Positions 8,563 to 18,160 are shown, counted from the first letter of the stretch. The stretch is DNA of 64,000 bases from Aliirhizobium wenxiniae (GCF_014201355.1 NZ_JACHEG010000008.1:62001-126000), one strand, 5' to 3'. Made by a program: numbers and translations. Notes: a model not told the origin generated them from the sequence alone.

Positions 8563-8799
8563 ATGAAAACCACTACGAAAAGCATCACCATCCTTCAACC
8601 TTTCCAGCTTGCAGGCATGCGTGAACCGCATGCGCCTGGTACGTTCGAGCTGCAGATCGATGAATATCCGATCGATGTTGTGTGGGAGGCCTACCATCGG
8701 ACGATGACGCTAGTCTTGAGCTCGAATGGCCTGACCGAAATGTGGCCGATATCTGACGAGGAACTTCAAAGAATTTCAGGTGTCATTTCGCCGCCTTGA
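8563..8799 (+). CDS. Cassette protein 4 (78 aa, hypothetical), copy A
   Basis: 78 aa, MKTTTKSITILQPFQLAGM… with the block HAPGTFELQIDEYPIDVVWEAYHRTMTL strongly conserved in the copy at 21183-21410. Start ATG 8563 is supported by AAAAGGAT upstream and by the matching start in copy B. It is predicted to be a small mostly-beta cytosolic protein. Function is unknown. It is separated by 145 bases from gene 3, so it may have its own promoter. Confidence 0.75.
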   Translation: MKTTTKSITILQPFQLAGMREPHAPGTFELQIDEYPIDVVWEAYHRTMTLVLSSNGLTEMWPISDEELQRISGVISPP

Positions 8800-8932
8800 T
8801 GAGGTATGAACCGAAGCACGTATATCGATGGCGAAGTGTCTGATTCTTTTCGATCCCCTGGTGGCGCTGGAGAATAGCGCTCTCCGTCACTTCAGAGTAG
8901 GTCGATCTGCCCCTGTTAAGCAGGCTTTGGCG

Positions 8933-10009
8933 TCACTGTTTGTTCTGCAGTTCGCTGAGAGGAACTGCAGCAGTGCATCGAAGGCCTGTCGGTTCGTAGT
9001 TAAGGCTCACCTGACTTCCCACGCCGAGGCCTGCCATGATTAGGCGGGACCCTGCGCCCCGCCGGCTCGGCTCGGCCACTTGTGGCCCGCCGATTTCCTG
9101 CCAAACAATTTCGAACACTGGCTCAGCCTCATCCGACACAGTCCACCGGATTCCGACCATACCTTCACAGGTCGATAAGGCACCGTACTTGGCTGCATTC
9201 GTTCCGAGCTCGTGAAGGATAAGCGAAAGGGACAGTGCTGAGCGCGGCGCGATCTCCACTTTTGGACCAGAAATCTTTAAGCGAGTATCGTCATAAAGAG
9301 CGAGCGTGTCGCCGACAATGTCCTCAACGTATGCATGTCCGGTGGCACCATGGATCAACATGTCATGCGCCTTACCCAAAGCACTAATGCGGCCATTGAG
9401 GGTCGTCGCTAGGGTTTCCATGTCGGTCGCGGATCGTAGAGTCTGGGACACGATCGCCTGAACCAGTGCAAGCTGGTTCTTCATGCGATGGGCGAGCTCC
9501 AGGCTCATCTCTTTCTGATAAGCATCGTTTTCAAGTAGCTGGACATTTTCGCGCTCCTTTGTGGCCGCAAGTGCTGCTAGCGCCTGTCGCTCCTGCCTTA
9601 GCGAAATCGATGTGACGCTGATCGTGTGGATAATGAATATGTCAACGCTGACGATGAACGCATAAAACAGCAGGGCCAATACAGACCCCGGGGTAAGTTC
9701 AAAGGTGTAGGCTGGCGCGATGAAGAAATACCATGACGCAAAACCACTGAGGATGGCGCTTATTATGCCGGGCCACAATCCACAAATGAGAGTCGCGATA
9801 ATGACTGCTGGAAAAAACGTCAGATAAGGAAACCCAGAGGGAAGGTCGTCGTTTATGATCAGTCTCACGATGAGCGCCACTGCGAACAAGGTCAGGGCGA
9901 GCGTCCACCGAAACGGCGCAGACCTCTCGCGCGTCACGAGATCCTGCAGACGAACGATCAGTGACCTTCGCTGCAGTAGTTGGCTGACTTCGTTCAATCC
10001 ATCACTCAA
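8933..10009 (-). CDS. DUF4118-type membrane HWE histidine kinase
   Basis: 358 aa. Four hydrophobic segments at about residues 34-52, 60-80, 83-100 and 108-132 form a DUF4118-like (KdpD-type) membrane sensor. A linker with a coiled-coil tendency follows. The phosphoacceptor is in SLELAHRMKNQLALVQ (His174), with a HELGTNAAKYGALS N-box and a GAGSRLIM glycine motif, typical of HWE/HisKA_2 kinases. It sits in the inner membrane and phosphorylates a receiver that cannot be identified here. It belongs to the kinase cluster 5.4-15.2 kb. Confidence 0.9.
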   Translation of the reverse strand: MSDGLNEVSQLLQRRSLIVRLQDLVTRERSAPFRWTLALTLFAVALIVRLIINDDLPSGFPYLTFFPAVIIATLICGLWPGIISAILSGFASWYFFIAPAYTFELTPGSVLALLFYAFIVSVDIFIIHTISVTSISLRQERQALAALAATKERENVQLLENDAYQKEMSLELAHRMKNQLALVQAIVSQTLRSATDMETLATTLNGRISALGKAHDMLIHGATGHAYVEDIVGDTLALYDDTRLKISGPKVEIAPRSALSLSLILHELGTNAAKYGALSTCEGMVGIRWTVSDEAEPVFEIVWQEIGGPQVAEPSRRGAGSRLIMAGLGVGSQVSLNYEPTGLRCTAAVPLSELQNKQ

Positions 10010-10354
10010 AACAACAATGTCTTTCTTATTGACCTGACTTTAATATGATCGCCTAGGGGTCATACCATGTGCCTGAGTGCCCTCTTGCAATTCATGCTCG
10101 GTTTCCGACGGGCTCACGTAGAGGCCCTGCTCTCGAGCTAGTCGCCGTCGACCAGAAATTGCGACGCGATTGTGTCTTGACCGTTCTGGCTTGCGCTCAA
10201 GCGGGACACATTTTCTTTCGGCAGACCGCCGCCCAGAATTATCGAGACCAACAACGCCCAATTCGCCTTTTCACGCATTGCCTTTGACTTCTTTTTAACG
10301 GATATCGGATCACGGTGGGCATCGCTTGATCTCAAGTATGACTTAAACGAACGG
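10010..10354. other. Intergenic region, no gene seen
   Basis: 345 bases between two kinase genes on the same strand. The short open frames here conflict and show no family. It should carry the promoter of the 8933-10009 kinase, but no consensus element is evident. Confidence 0.4.
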
Positions 10355-13300
10355 CTAGACCTCTTCGCCCTCGTTATTCTTCTCACTGCAGCCCTGCACC
10401 TTCATTCGGTCATCGGTTTGCGCGTCGGCGATAGCCTCGGCAAGGTTAGCCGCGTCGTAGGGCTTGGAAACAACAATCGCATCCTGTTCACCACGAACGG
10501 AGGACGGATCACCAGTGGCGTAGACGATCAGAGTGGATGGTCTAAGCTTCCTGGCCTCCGCAGCAAGCTCGGAGCCGGACGCACCGGGCAAGTTGAGGTC
10601 GGTTACAAGAACATCGATTGCCATAGTCTGAAGAGCGGCTTTGGCCTCCTCGGCACTGCCCGCTTCCACAACAATCAGCCCGGCATCCTGCAGCATCTCA
10701 GCGGTGTTCAAGCGGATGAGCGCGTCGTCTTCCACCAGCAGCACGGTCTGGCGTCCGACTTTCTCGGTACCAGGTGTCGCTGTCACTTCGAGCGACACAT
10801 TGCGTGAGTGTGGCTCAGCAGGTGGAGCCACCGACGGACGTCTGATTATGGGACTCGAACGCTGTGCCTGATTGCCGAGGACGTGACGGAATTTCCGCGC
10901 CAGGGCTTCCCGCGTGTAAGGCTTCGACAGGAGTTCGACGCCGGCATCCAGCTTGCCGCCGTGAACAATCGAGTTTTCCGTGTAACCCGACGTGAACAGC
11001 ACTGCGATATTCGGCAGCCGCTCTTTGGCTTTGCGCGCAAGCTCGGGGCTTTTCAGCGTGCCCGGCATGACGACGTCGGTGAAGAGGATGTCGATCGGTA
11101 TCCCACTATCGATCACGGTCAGCGCGCTTCCCGCATCAACGGCTTTCAGCGTGCGGTATCCAAGATCGGTCAGTAGCGCGATGACGGTTTCGCGCACTTC
11201 CGCATCGTCCTCGACGACGAGTACCGTTTCCGTGCCACCGACGATGGGACCGTTATCGACGGCAACTTCGACGTCTTCCGCTTCGATTGCTCGTGGTAGG
11301 TAGAGCTTGATCGTCGTACCATGACCGACTTCCGAGTAGATTTTCACATGGCCGCCAGATTGTTTGACGAAGCCATAGACCATTGACAAGCCGAGACCGG
11401 AACCCTTGCCTTCAGCCTTGGTCGAGAAGAACGGCTCGAACACCTTTTCGATGATTTCTGGAGCCATGCCAGTCCCCGTATCGGTTACCGCCATCATTAC
11501 ATATTGACCGGGTATCACCTCGTCATGCGTGCGGGCGTAGGCGTCATCGAGATGGGCATTTGACAGCTCGATCGTCAGCTTGCCCTGCCCTTCCATCGCA
11601 TCGCGGGCGTTGATGGCAAGGTTCAGCAACGCATTCTCGATCTGCGTCGGGTCGATAAAAGTATTCCAAAGTCCGCCGCCAACGACGGTCTCGACCTCGA
11701 TTGCTTCGCCAATCGCACGGTGGATCATCTCGTCCATGTCACGGACAAAGCGACTGATGTTGACCACCTTCGGCTCCAGCGCCTGGCGCCGGCCGAATGC
11801 CAGTAGCTGGCTGGCGAGCTTGGAGCCGCGCGACACCCCTGCCATAGCATTATTGATCTTGGCCTCAGCCCGTAGGTTGCCGGCGACTTCCTTCGACAGA
11901 AGCTGGAGATTGCCGGATACCACCTGCAACAGGTTGTTGAAGTCGTGCGCCACCCCGCCGGTCAACTTGCCGACGGTTTCCATCTTCTGCGCCTGGGCCA
12001 ATTTGATCTCGGCCTGGCGACGCTCTGCGATCTCCGAGATAACCCTCGTCTCCAGGTTCTCGTTGAGCAGCTTGAGTTGTTCTTCGGCGCGTTCACGATG
12101 GCGGACCTGCCTCGAAAGGTTCTCCGCCTGCTCACGCAGGGCTGCCTCGGCGGCGCGCTGATGAGTGATATCAGTGTGCACACCCACCCACTCGACGATG
12201 TCACCCTTCGAGCCGATGATCGGCAATGCCCGGATGGCGAACTGACGCCAGACACCGTCATCCCGACGAACCCGGTGCTCGTGCACATACATGGATTTTG
12301 CCTCGACAGCGGCATTCCAGGTTACGACAGACGCTTCCATGTCGTCGGGATGCACCGCTTCTGCCCAGCCAAAGCCTTGATACTGATCGAAGCTCTGACC
12401 GGTCAAAGCGGCCCAGCCCGGTTGCTCGCCGACCATTCGTCCATCGGCACTGTTTGTCCAAAGGACGCCGTGGACCGCGTTCATGGCAGTGTGGAAGCGG
12501 CTGTTGCTCATTTCGAGCTCGGCTTCGCGCACCGCTCGCTCTTCGATATCGATGCCAAGGATGTAGACACCGGGCACTGATCCATCTGCCTCGACGTGCG
12601 GTACGTAACGAATTTCCAGGCGCCTCGGCGCGCCACCTAGGACCGGCATATCGGTCTCAGCGGTAACGACCTCACCGGTGAGCGCAAGATCGATATCGGG
12701 TCGGCGGTTTTCGTACGGCCCATCACCGATCACCGCGGCGATGTGTTTACCGATCATGTCATCTGGGTTCATACCAAACCATGACTCGTAGGCGCCATTG
12801 GCAAAGCGGTAGACGTGGCTGCGATCAACATACGAGATCAGCATCGGCACGGCATCTGTCACCCGCCGGAGTTCACCCTCGCTGTCGCTGACACGCTTTT
12901 CCATCGCGACGCGGTCGCTGTTATCGACGACAGTGCACATCACGCCGCCAATCTTTCCGTCGGCCTCGTATACCGGCGTGTAGAAAAGATCGAAGATGAA
13001 CTCCTCGGAACGACCATCCCGGATGAGCGTCATGCTTTGATCGTGGTATGAGCGAAGCTCGCCGCGGAGGGCGGCTTCGATCATCTCACGGTTCCAATCC
13101 CAGATCTCCGGCCAGACTTCTGCAACATTGCTGCCAAGAGCGCTTGGGTGTTTTTCTCCCGCGATCTTGGCATAGATATCGTTGTAAACCATGACATGGC
13201 CCGGTCCCCACATCAGCACCTTCGCGACGGGCGAATTGACGATGTTGGCGACCGTGGTGCGTAATTCGACGGACCATCCGATCATCGATCCGAGCGCCGT

Positions 13301-13522
13301 CTCCGACCAATCCTTTTCGCGGATGATCCTGCCGCATTCTCCGCCCCCGATCGGCCAGGCTTGCGCCTGCATCGTGGCTGGCTTCACCCCGTCACGCAGC
13401 ATACGAAGCCCCGACCGAACTACCTCGCTGGCGTTACCGTAGTCGCCGGAGATCAGGCAGTCGGAGATGAAACCCTCAAGTTCAGGGGTCAGCGAAAAAT
13501 TGCGTGTGAGACGTTTGGCCAT
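10355..13522 (-). CDS. Hybrid histidine kinase with N-terminal ParD/CopG-like RHH domain
   Basis: 1055 aa from ATG 13522 (a GTG five codons upstream is possible). Residues 1-50 (KRLTRNFSLTPELEGFI…GDYGNASEVVRSGLRMLRD) look like a ParD/CopG ribbon-helix-helix antitoxin DNA-binding domain. Three PAS domains follow (about 70-205, 215-335, 340-470), then a coiled coil. The HisKA helix is GGVAHDFNNLLQ with phospho-His at about residue 526, followed by an HATPase with DTGTGM and GSGLGLSMVYGF, and two receiver domains (about 764-880 and 923-1045). It is soluble with no membrane segment. The frame runs without a break from the RHH region into the PAS domains, so the fusion is in the DNA. No parE lies next to it. 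Confidence 0.88.
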   Translation of the reverse strand: MAKRLTRNFSLTPELEGFISDCLISGDYGNASEVVRSGLRMLRDGVKPATMQAQAWPIGGGECGRIIREKDWSETALGSMIGWSVELRTTVANIVNSPVAKVLMWGPGHVMVYNDIYAKIAGEKHPSALGSNVAEVWPEIWDWNREMIEAALRGELRSYHDQSMTLIRDGRSEEFIFDLFYTPVYEADGKIGGVMCTVVDNSDRVAMEKRVSDSEGELRRVTDAVPMLISYVDRSHVYRFANGAYESWFGMNPDDMIGKHIAAVIGDGPYENRRPDIDLALTGEVVTAETDMPVLGGAPRRLEIRYVPHVEADGSVPGVYILGIDIEERAVREAELEMSNSRFHTAMNAVHGVLWTNSADGRMVGEQPGWAALTGQSFDQYQGFGWAEAVHPDDMEASVVTWNAAVEAKSMYVHEHRVRRDDGVWRQFAIRALPIIGSKGDIVEWVGVHTDITHQRAAEAALREQAENLSRQVRHRERAEEQLKLLNENLETRVISEIAERRQAEIKLAQAQKMETVGKLTGGVAHDFNNLLQVVSGNLQLLSKEVAGNLRAEAKINNAMAGVSRGSKLASQLLAFGRRQALEPKVVNISRFVRDMDEMIHRAIGEAIEVETVVGGGLWNTFIDPTQIENALLNLAINARDAMEGQGKLTIELSNAHLDDAYARTHDEVIPGQYVMMAVTDTGTGMAPEIIEKVFEPFFSTKAEGKGSGLGLSMVYGFVKQSGGHVKIYSEVGHGTTIKLYLPRAIEAEDVEVAVDNGPIVGGTETVLVVEDDAEVRETVIALLTDLGYRTLKAVDAGSALTVIDSGIPIDILFTDVVMPGTLKSPELARKAKERLPNIAVLFTSGYTENSIVHGGKLDAGVELLSKPYTREALARKFRHVLGNQAQRSSPIIRRPSVAPPAEPHSRNVSLEVTATPGTEKVGRQTVLLVEDDALIRLNTAEMLQDAGLIVVEAGSAEEAKAALQTMAIDVLVTDLNLPGASGSELAAEARKLRPSTLIVYATGDPSSVRGEQDAIVVSKPYDAANLAEAIADAQTDDRMKVQGCSEKNNEGEEV

Positions 13523-13618
13523 GGCCGCTCGTCCCACAGAATAAGGCCTGTGTCAATCTGTGTCACACCGCGAGCAATGGCTCGGTCAATGCCGGCTCAT
13601 ACGGCATTAAAGAAAGGC

Positions 13619-14632
13619 TTAGGCGTCCCTGATCTTCACTTTCGACAATGGAGCGGCCAAGGTCCATGTCAAAACGTCATCGATGATCTTCCACTCGCTG
13701 ACACCCCCAAGAGAAGAGGCTACGATCCGTCTCAACACGAGCGACCCGAAGCCATTGCCTTGCGCCAGGAGATCAGGATTTCGGATCGCTGTTTCTCTCC
13801 AGGCGAGTTGGAAGGTCGGCTCGTCGAGTGTGTCGCCCTGACAGGCTTCCCAAGTCACATCGACGCTTGATCGATCAATATCTGCGAATTGAACCCGGTT
13901 GATGATCAGCTCGTGAAGCGCCATCCCAATGTTGAGCACGGCGTTGGCATCGAGAAGCATATCGGGGCCGGACAGCCTGAACTCGCCGGCACCATTGAAC
14001 GGCTTCACTTGATGGGAAAGCAGAGACCGCAACTCAACACCCGCCCAGTCGACGGAGGACAAAAGGTCGTGGGAATGCGAAAGTCCCATGATGCGCTCTC
14101 GCACACGTCTCTCAAACCCCTGGATATCATGGCTCCGAGCCGCGGTCTGAGAGATCACTGACAAGATCACGGCGTATTGGTTTTTGACCCGGTGATTGAT
14201 CTCGCGCATCAGCAGGCGCAGCCGGCGTTCGTTTTCCTTGGCCTCGGAAAGATCTCTGGCGATCTTCGAGGCACCGACGATTTTCCCGCGCTTATCGGAG
14301 ATAGGCGAGACCGTGATGGAGACCTGAACGGGTTCGCCGGTGCTCTTCATCCTCACGGTTTCAAAGGTGTCGATCTTTTCTCCCAACTTCAGTCGCCGGA
14401 CGATGTCGACTTCTTCATTGTAACGGTCTTCCGGGATGATAATGTGGATCGACTGTCCGATAGCTTCATCAGCAGACAGCCCGAAAAGGCGTTCAGCTGC
14501 CTTGTTCCAACTTGCGATTGTCCCGTCAAGATCGTTACTGATGATAGCATCAAATGATGAGTCGACGATCGCCGCGAGCCGTGCGGCGCTATGGTTTTTC
14601 TGCCGACGCTTCGAAAGCTTCCTCTCAGACAT
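13619..14632 (-). CDS. PAS-domain HWE/HisKA_2 histidine kinase
   Basis: 337 aa. The PAS domain covers about residues 18-130 (DSSFDAIISNDLDGTIASWN…GASKIARDLSE). The phosphoacceptor is in MREINHRVKNQYAVI (His147). The ATPase part is unusual: where related kinases have HELATNAxKYGA, it reads HELIINRVQFADID, keeping the key His-Glu-Leu and Asn but losing the usual following residues, and the C-terminal half is short. It may have altered activity or act as a docking partner. It is soluble and encoded between a receiver gene and the RHH-hybrid kinase, all on the minus strand. Confidence 0.85.
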   Translation of the reverse strand: MSERKLSKRRQKNHSAARLAAIVDSSFDAIISNDLDGTIASWNKAAERLFGLSADEAIGQSIHIIIPEDRYNEEVDIVRRLKLGEKIDTFETVRMKSTGEPVQVSITVSPISDKRGKIVGASKIARDLSEAKENERRLRLLMREINHRVKNQYAVILSVISQTAARSHDIQGFERRVRERIMGLSHSHDLLSSVDWAGVELRSLLSHQVKPFNGAGEFRLSGPDMLLDANAVLNIGMALHELIINRVQFADIDRSSVDVTWEACQGDTLDEPTFQLAWRETAIRNPDLLAQGNGFGSLVLRRIVASSLGGVSEWKIIDDVLTWTLAAPLSKVKIRDA

Positions 14633-14765
14633 TCACTCGACCCGCACTCCGTAAGCGGCTTCCTCCCCGCTGAATCGCATCTGCCGCGCAGATACCGCTC
14701 CAAAGAACTGATAATCGTTAAGAATGTTTCCTTGGCACGACGATGATCTCAGGTCAGATTAGACC

Positions 14766-15149
14766 TTATGCAGCGTGAGCCAGCTTTCTGATCGACGCCG
14801 AGACCTCTTCGAGATCGTACGGCTTCTCGTAGAAAACGGCGTTGCTCGGTAGCGTCGATCGCGCAACCCGCACCATGCCCGAGGCAATGATAATGCCGAT
14901 CTCAGACTGCAATTCTCTCACCCGCTCGGCAAGTTGCAACCCATCCATAGATCCGGGCATGTTTACGTCTGTGAAAATGACGTCAACGTCGCTTCGCTCG
15001 GAAAGGATTTGCAACGCCTCATCAGCATTCGCAGCCTCCAAGGTGGTGATATCCGGCCTGGAGATATAATCCGCCACGTCCATGCGTATCAACGCATCGT
15101 CCTCGACGATGAGGACCACGATTGGCTTTTCATGCGTGTTCTGCTGCAA
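14766..15149 (-). CDS. Single-domain response regulator (CheY-like receiver)
   Basis: 127 aa, a receiver domain only. The acidic pocket is VEDD near residues 16-19, the phospho-Asp is in VIFTDVNMPG, and the conserved Lys-Pro is in VFYEKPYDLEE. With no output domain it probably shuttles phosphate to another protein or competes for it, as single-domain receivers do in alphaproteobacterial stress signalling. Its start is the first gene of the minus-strand kinase run (receiver, PAS-HWE kinase, RHH-hybrid kinase), making these the likely partners. Confidence 0.88.
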   Translation of the reverse strand: MQQNTHEKPIVVLIVEDDALIRMDVADYISRPDITTLEAANADEALQILSERSDVDVIFTDVNMPGSMDGLQLAERVRELQSEIGIIIASGMVRVARSTLPSNAVFYEKPYDLEEVSASIRKLAHAA

Positions 15150-15211
15150 TCGCTCTGCTCCTCAGTGTCCGACCGTGAGCTTTCTAGCTGCGCGTCAAAG
15201 GTCATAAAGAA

Positions 15212-15234
15212 AAGGCTCACCAACGGCGAGCCTT
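15212..15234 (-). terminator. Rho-independent terminator after the MFS gene
   Basis: Inverted repeat AAGGCTC…GAGCCTT with a 9-base loop. Read on the minus strand it is followed by TTCTTT. It lies about 110 bases downstream of the MFS gene stop and upstream of the receiver gene, separating the two units. Confidence 0.65.
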
Positions 15235-15342
15235 AGTTCGTGCTCAATTAGGAGGCTTCCTCCAGTTGTCCATAGCCAGGAAAGACGTTGGAGAACGAGA
15301 TTCTCCGCGAAGTTCTTCCAAAGCCCACTCGATCCGAAGCGG

Positions 15343-16563
15343 TCATTTCTGGCGGCCGTAAACAAAGGTCGCTACCGCAACAAGTTGGATCGCCGCCGCC
15401 AGTATAAAAACGCCAGGTTCGGAGATTGTCCTGACGATGCCGAACACGGCGGGTGCAAGGGCATACGTCGCTTGACTAAGAGCCACGATCAGCGGCACGA
15501 CTCGTGAAACATCAGCCTTGTCAAATTCCACCTGTGCGATGAGAGGCGGGAGCGAAGTAGCGTTGCCAATGCCCAGTCCGAAAAGCAGGACCCCGGCAAT
15601 CATCGCCGCATGGTCTCCACCTGCCAGCAGAAGCGTGATGGAGCCGATCACCTGGACGCCGTAACTTGCGGAAGCGATAAGACGGCGGTCCGCCGAAATC
15701 GGCATGAACCAGCCGATGCCAGTGCGCCCCGCAACTGCAGCAGCGGTTGCGCCACCCATCATTACGCCCGCGCCTTGCGCACCAAAGACCGGAACAACAA
15801 TCGAAAACAGATGTGCCAACAGTCCTATCTGCGCAAACAGTCCGGCGGCCATACCCGCTGAGAGCGTTATGAAGCGACGATCGCGCCACAGTAAACTGCG
15901 TGGCAGGGATGGAGCCGGCGAAGACGCTGCCAACGTCTCCACTTGGTTTGACTTCGCTCCGTCTGGAGACTGCCCCAAGGCTTCAGGCGATTTGGAAAAC
16001 ACCAGAGCAGACAGGACGGCGACTGTGGCGGTCATGGAAATCCCGATAATCATCGCAGCCTGTGGAAACCCGCTCCAAGCGATGAGAACGACCCACAAGG
16101 GCGAAAAAACTACGCCACCCACGCTCGCTCCATTGTAAGCCACGGACAATGCTGCCGGACGTTTGCGGATAAACCATGGAGCGACAATTGCATTCACCGC
16201 CGCAGCTCCCATGGCAACCCAACCTGACCCACTCAGGAGAGCGGCCGCAAAAAGGTGCCAGGGCTGGCTGGCCAGCGACCACCCGCCGACACCGATGGCA
16301 AGCACAACCGCTCCGGCAAACGTTGTCACTGGAACGCCCCAACGCCGATAAAGTCGAGGCAGGTTTGCGACGACGACCGCTCCAATGAGAAAATGCATCG
16401 TGACAGCGGCGGATACGAACGCGACCGGCCATCCAGTCCGCTGAACCACCATCAGCAAGTAGATGGGCGGTCCATAAAAACCGACACCCCAGCCAAACAT
16501 GGCGACGAGGAATGTGGCGGCGACCACATGCCAGCCGAAAAATGATGAGGCTTTAGATGTCAT
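15343..16563 (-). CDS. MFS transporter
   Basis: 406 aa with about twelve hydrophobic helices, typical of major facilitator superfamily permeases of the oxalate/formate-antiporter-like or monocarboxylate-like group. The N-terminal half includes GWGVGFYGPPIYLLMVVQRTGW and the loop RRWGV between helices 2 and 3. The middle loop is short and polar (SPDGAKSNQVE…). It moves a small solute across the inner membrane using ion gradients. The substrate is unknown. It is monocistronic with its own terminator. Confidence 0.85.
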   Translation of the reverse strand: MTSKASSFFGWHVVAATFLVAMFGWGVGFYGPPIYLLMVVQRTGWPVAFVSAAVTMHFLIGAVVVANLPRLYRRWGVPVTTFAGAVVLAIGVGGWSLASQPWHLFAAALLSGSGWVAMGAAAVNAIVAPWFIRKRPAALSVAYNGASVGGVVFSPLWVVLIAWSGFPQAAMIIGISMTATVAVLSALVFSKSPEALGQSPDGAKSNQVETLAASSPAPSLPRSLLWRDRRFITLSAGMAAGLFAQIGLLAHLFSIVVPVFGAQGAGVMMGGATAAAVAGRTGIGWFMPISADRRLIASASYGVQVIGSITLLLAGGDHAAMIAGVLLFGLGIGNATSLPPLIAQVEFDKADVSRVVPLIVALSQATYALAPAVFGIVRTISEPGVFILAAAIQLVAVATFVYGRQK

Positions 16564-16955
16564 GAAAGCGTTCCATTGGTTATTGAGCCCTTATCGCAGG
16601 CTCAACGACCAGAAGCTTCGGTCATGATCGAAGCGTTCGCGTTGATTCGCCATTGGCGCGATGACGAATGAAGACGCTTAACCGACATCCGAGGTTATGG
16701 TCTGGCGTGCCCTCTTCCAAAGTTGCGCAGGCCGACCTACTCAGCCGTCCGCTCTTACGCGAACGGAACAAACTCCCGTCAACACGAGGCCCGCTCTCAA
16801 GTCGGTCGCGGCGGCTTGACTGACCGACTCGGCCGCCCAGAGCGTAAGACGCCTTTTCAGAGCTTGCCTGTTGGCAGCAATTGGGCTCTCTAGGAACTAA
16901 CCGCTTTGCAGGGGATGTGCTGAGCAAGTCCGCTAGTCGTCGTAAGGAGACACCG
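16564..16955. other. Intergenic region between divergent genes
   Basis: 392 bases between the MFS gene (minus) and the DUF1349 gene (plus). No convincing gene, promoter consensus or RNA was recognised; open frames on the minus strand here have anomalous composition. Confidence 0.4.
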
Positions 16956-17537
16956 TTGCAGAGTCTTGAAAATGGACGGTGGCTCAATGAGCCCACAAAA
17001 GCAGAAGCGTCGAATACCGAACTTTCCGTAACGACCGACGCCAACACGGACTTTTGGCGAGAGACCCACTATGGCTTTGTGCGCGACAGCGGCCACTTCT
17101 ACGCATTCCAGGCTCAACGCGATTTCACCGCCCAGGTTCGGATCCAGGCACATTTCAAACATCTTTACGACCAAGCTGGCCTCATGGTCAGGCTCGACGA
17201 AAGACGGTGGGTAAAGACCGGGATCGAGTTCTCGGACGGATATGGCTTACTCGGCAGTGTGCTGACTAATGAAACCTCCGACTGGGCAACGGGGCGATAT
17301 GACGGCGACCCATCAGATTTTTGGATCAGGGTAACAGTCCAGAGCGGCGTTCTGAGAATACAAGCCTCATACGATGGGCAAGCTTGGCCATTGGTCCGCC
17401 TCTGCCCATTCCCAAAAGCGGATCATTACCTGGTTGGCCCAATGTGCTGCACTCCAGAACGTGCAGGTTTGGAGGTGAGATTTAGTGAGTGGCAATTGGG
17501 GCGGGCTTTGGGCAAAGACCTCCACGATCTGACGTAG
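16956..17537 (+). CDS. DUF1349 domain-containing protein
   Basis: 193 aa from a TTG start at 16956, chosen because AAGGAG lies 6 bases upstream; the frame stays open 25 codons further up without a ribosome site. The segment TDFWRETHYGFVRDSGHFY…DQAGLMVRLDERRWVKTGIEFSDG…FWIRVTVQSGVLRIQASYDG matches the DUF1349 family, a concanavalin-like beta-sandwich protein of unknown function. It has no signal peptide. It is monocistronic. Confidence 0.8.
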   Translation: MQSLENGRWLNEPTKAEASNTELSVTTDANTDFWRETHYGFVRDSGHFYAFQAQRDFTAQVRIQAHFKHLYDQAGLMVRLDERRWVKTGIEFSDGYGLLGSVLTNETSDWATGRYDGDPSDFWIRVTVQSGVLRIQASYDGQAWPLVRLCPFPKADHYLVGPMCCTPERAGLEVRFSEWQLGRALGKDLHDLT

Positions 17538-18160
17538 CCACCAGAGCGCTCTATACTGAAGCCGAGCGTCTACTTATGTTGCGAAACCGACGATACTTAG
17601 CCGAGAATGATGACGGCTCTCAGAAACGGCAAAGGACGGCGTGTGCAGCTGGTGTGGAGGTGGAAAGCCACCGTCCAGCGTGAACGCCAGAGAAGCTTAA
17701 GCCATTTGCCCGGCGGGCGCCTTCGCCTTGAATTAGTGCGAACCAAAGGTCCGTTGTTTCTCAGCACCGAGAACAAAGTTTAGCTCGTTCACAAAGTGTT
17801 TGGCCATTCCGCACAAAACACTCTCCCGAACTTTTCATCGGATCGTGGATATCGATGGGATAGCGAGCTTCAGGCAGCGTCCGACCGAGACCCCGCCCAG
17901 ATGCGGCACTGGATTTCATCACGGAGCACACCATCCATCTGCTGTTTACCGCATCCAGATGCCCGGCGAAAACACCGGTCGATTTCTCCCACGCAGTTGC
18001 CGAGCGATTTCCACGTGTCGGCATAATCGGCGCATCAGGCCGCCTGACGCCGCCGCATCGAACTGCCTGCTTCAGCGGACCTCTTTGCCAAGCTTCTATG
18101 ATTTCTCGGCCATTATTCGTCGCCTTAACAACATGCCAGAGAGCCGCGGATAGACTTCAA
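17538..18160. other. Long gap without a convincing gene
   Basis: About 620 bases. Overlapping open frames occur on both strands near 17761-18153, but they contradict each other and none shows a family or good ribosome site. This may be gene debris. Confidence 0.45.

Larger units (their letters stand above)
7540..8799 (+). repeat. Duplicated four-gene cassette, copy A
   Basis: The interval contains a conserved leader of about 120 bases and four small genes in fixed order (96 aa, DUF1488, 56 aa, about 78 aa). The same order, spacing and leader recur at 20097-21410. The copies are clearly homologous at DNA level in the leader and first three genes, with divergence mostly at third codon positions and in the spacer before the fourth gene. 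No transposase or terminal repeats flank either copy. Confidence 0.9.

Noticed and set aside
11580..12161. 193-aa and 211-aa frames on the plus strand within the hybrid kinase gene
   Set aside because: Ser/Arg-rich composition typical of antisense of GC-rich coding DNA; the minus strand holds PAS and kinase motifs.
17761..18153. Conflicting frames of 76-117 aa in the gap after the DUF1349 gene
   Set aside because: Frames on both strands overlap, none shows a family or good ribosome site.
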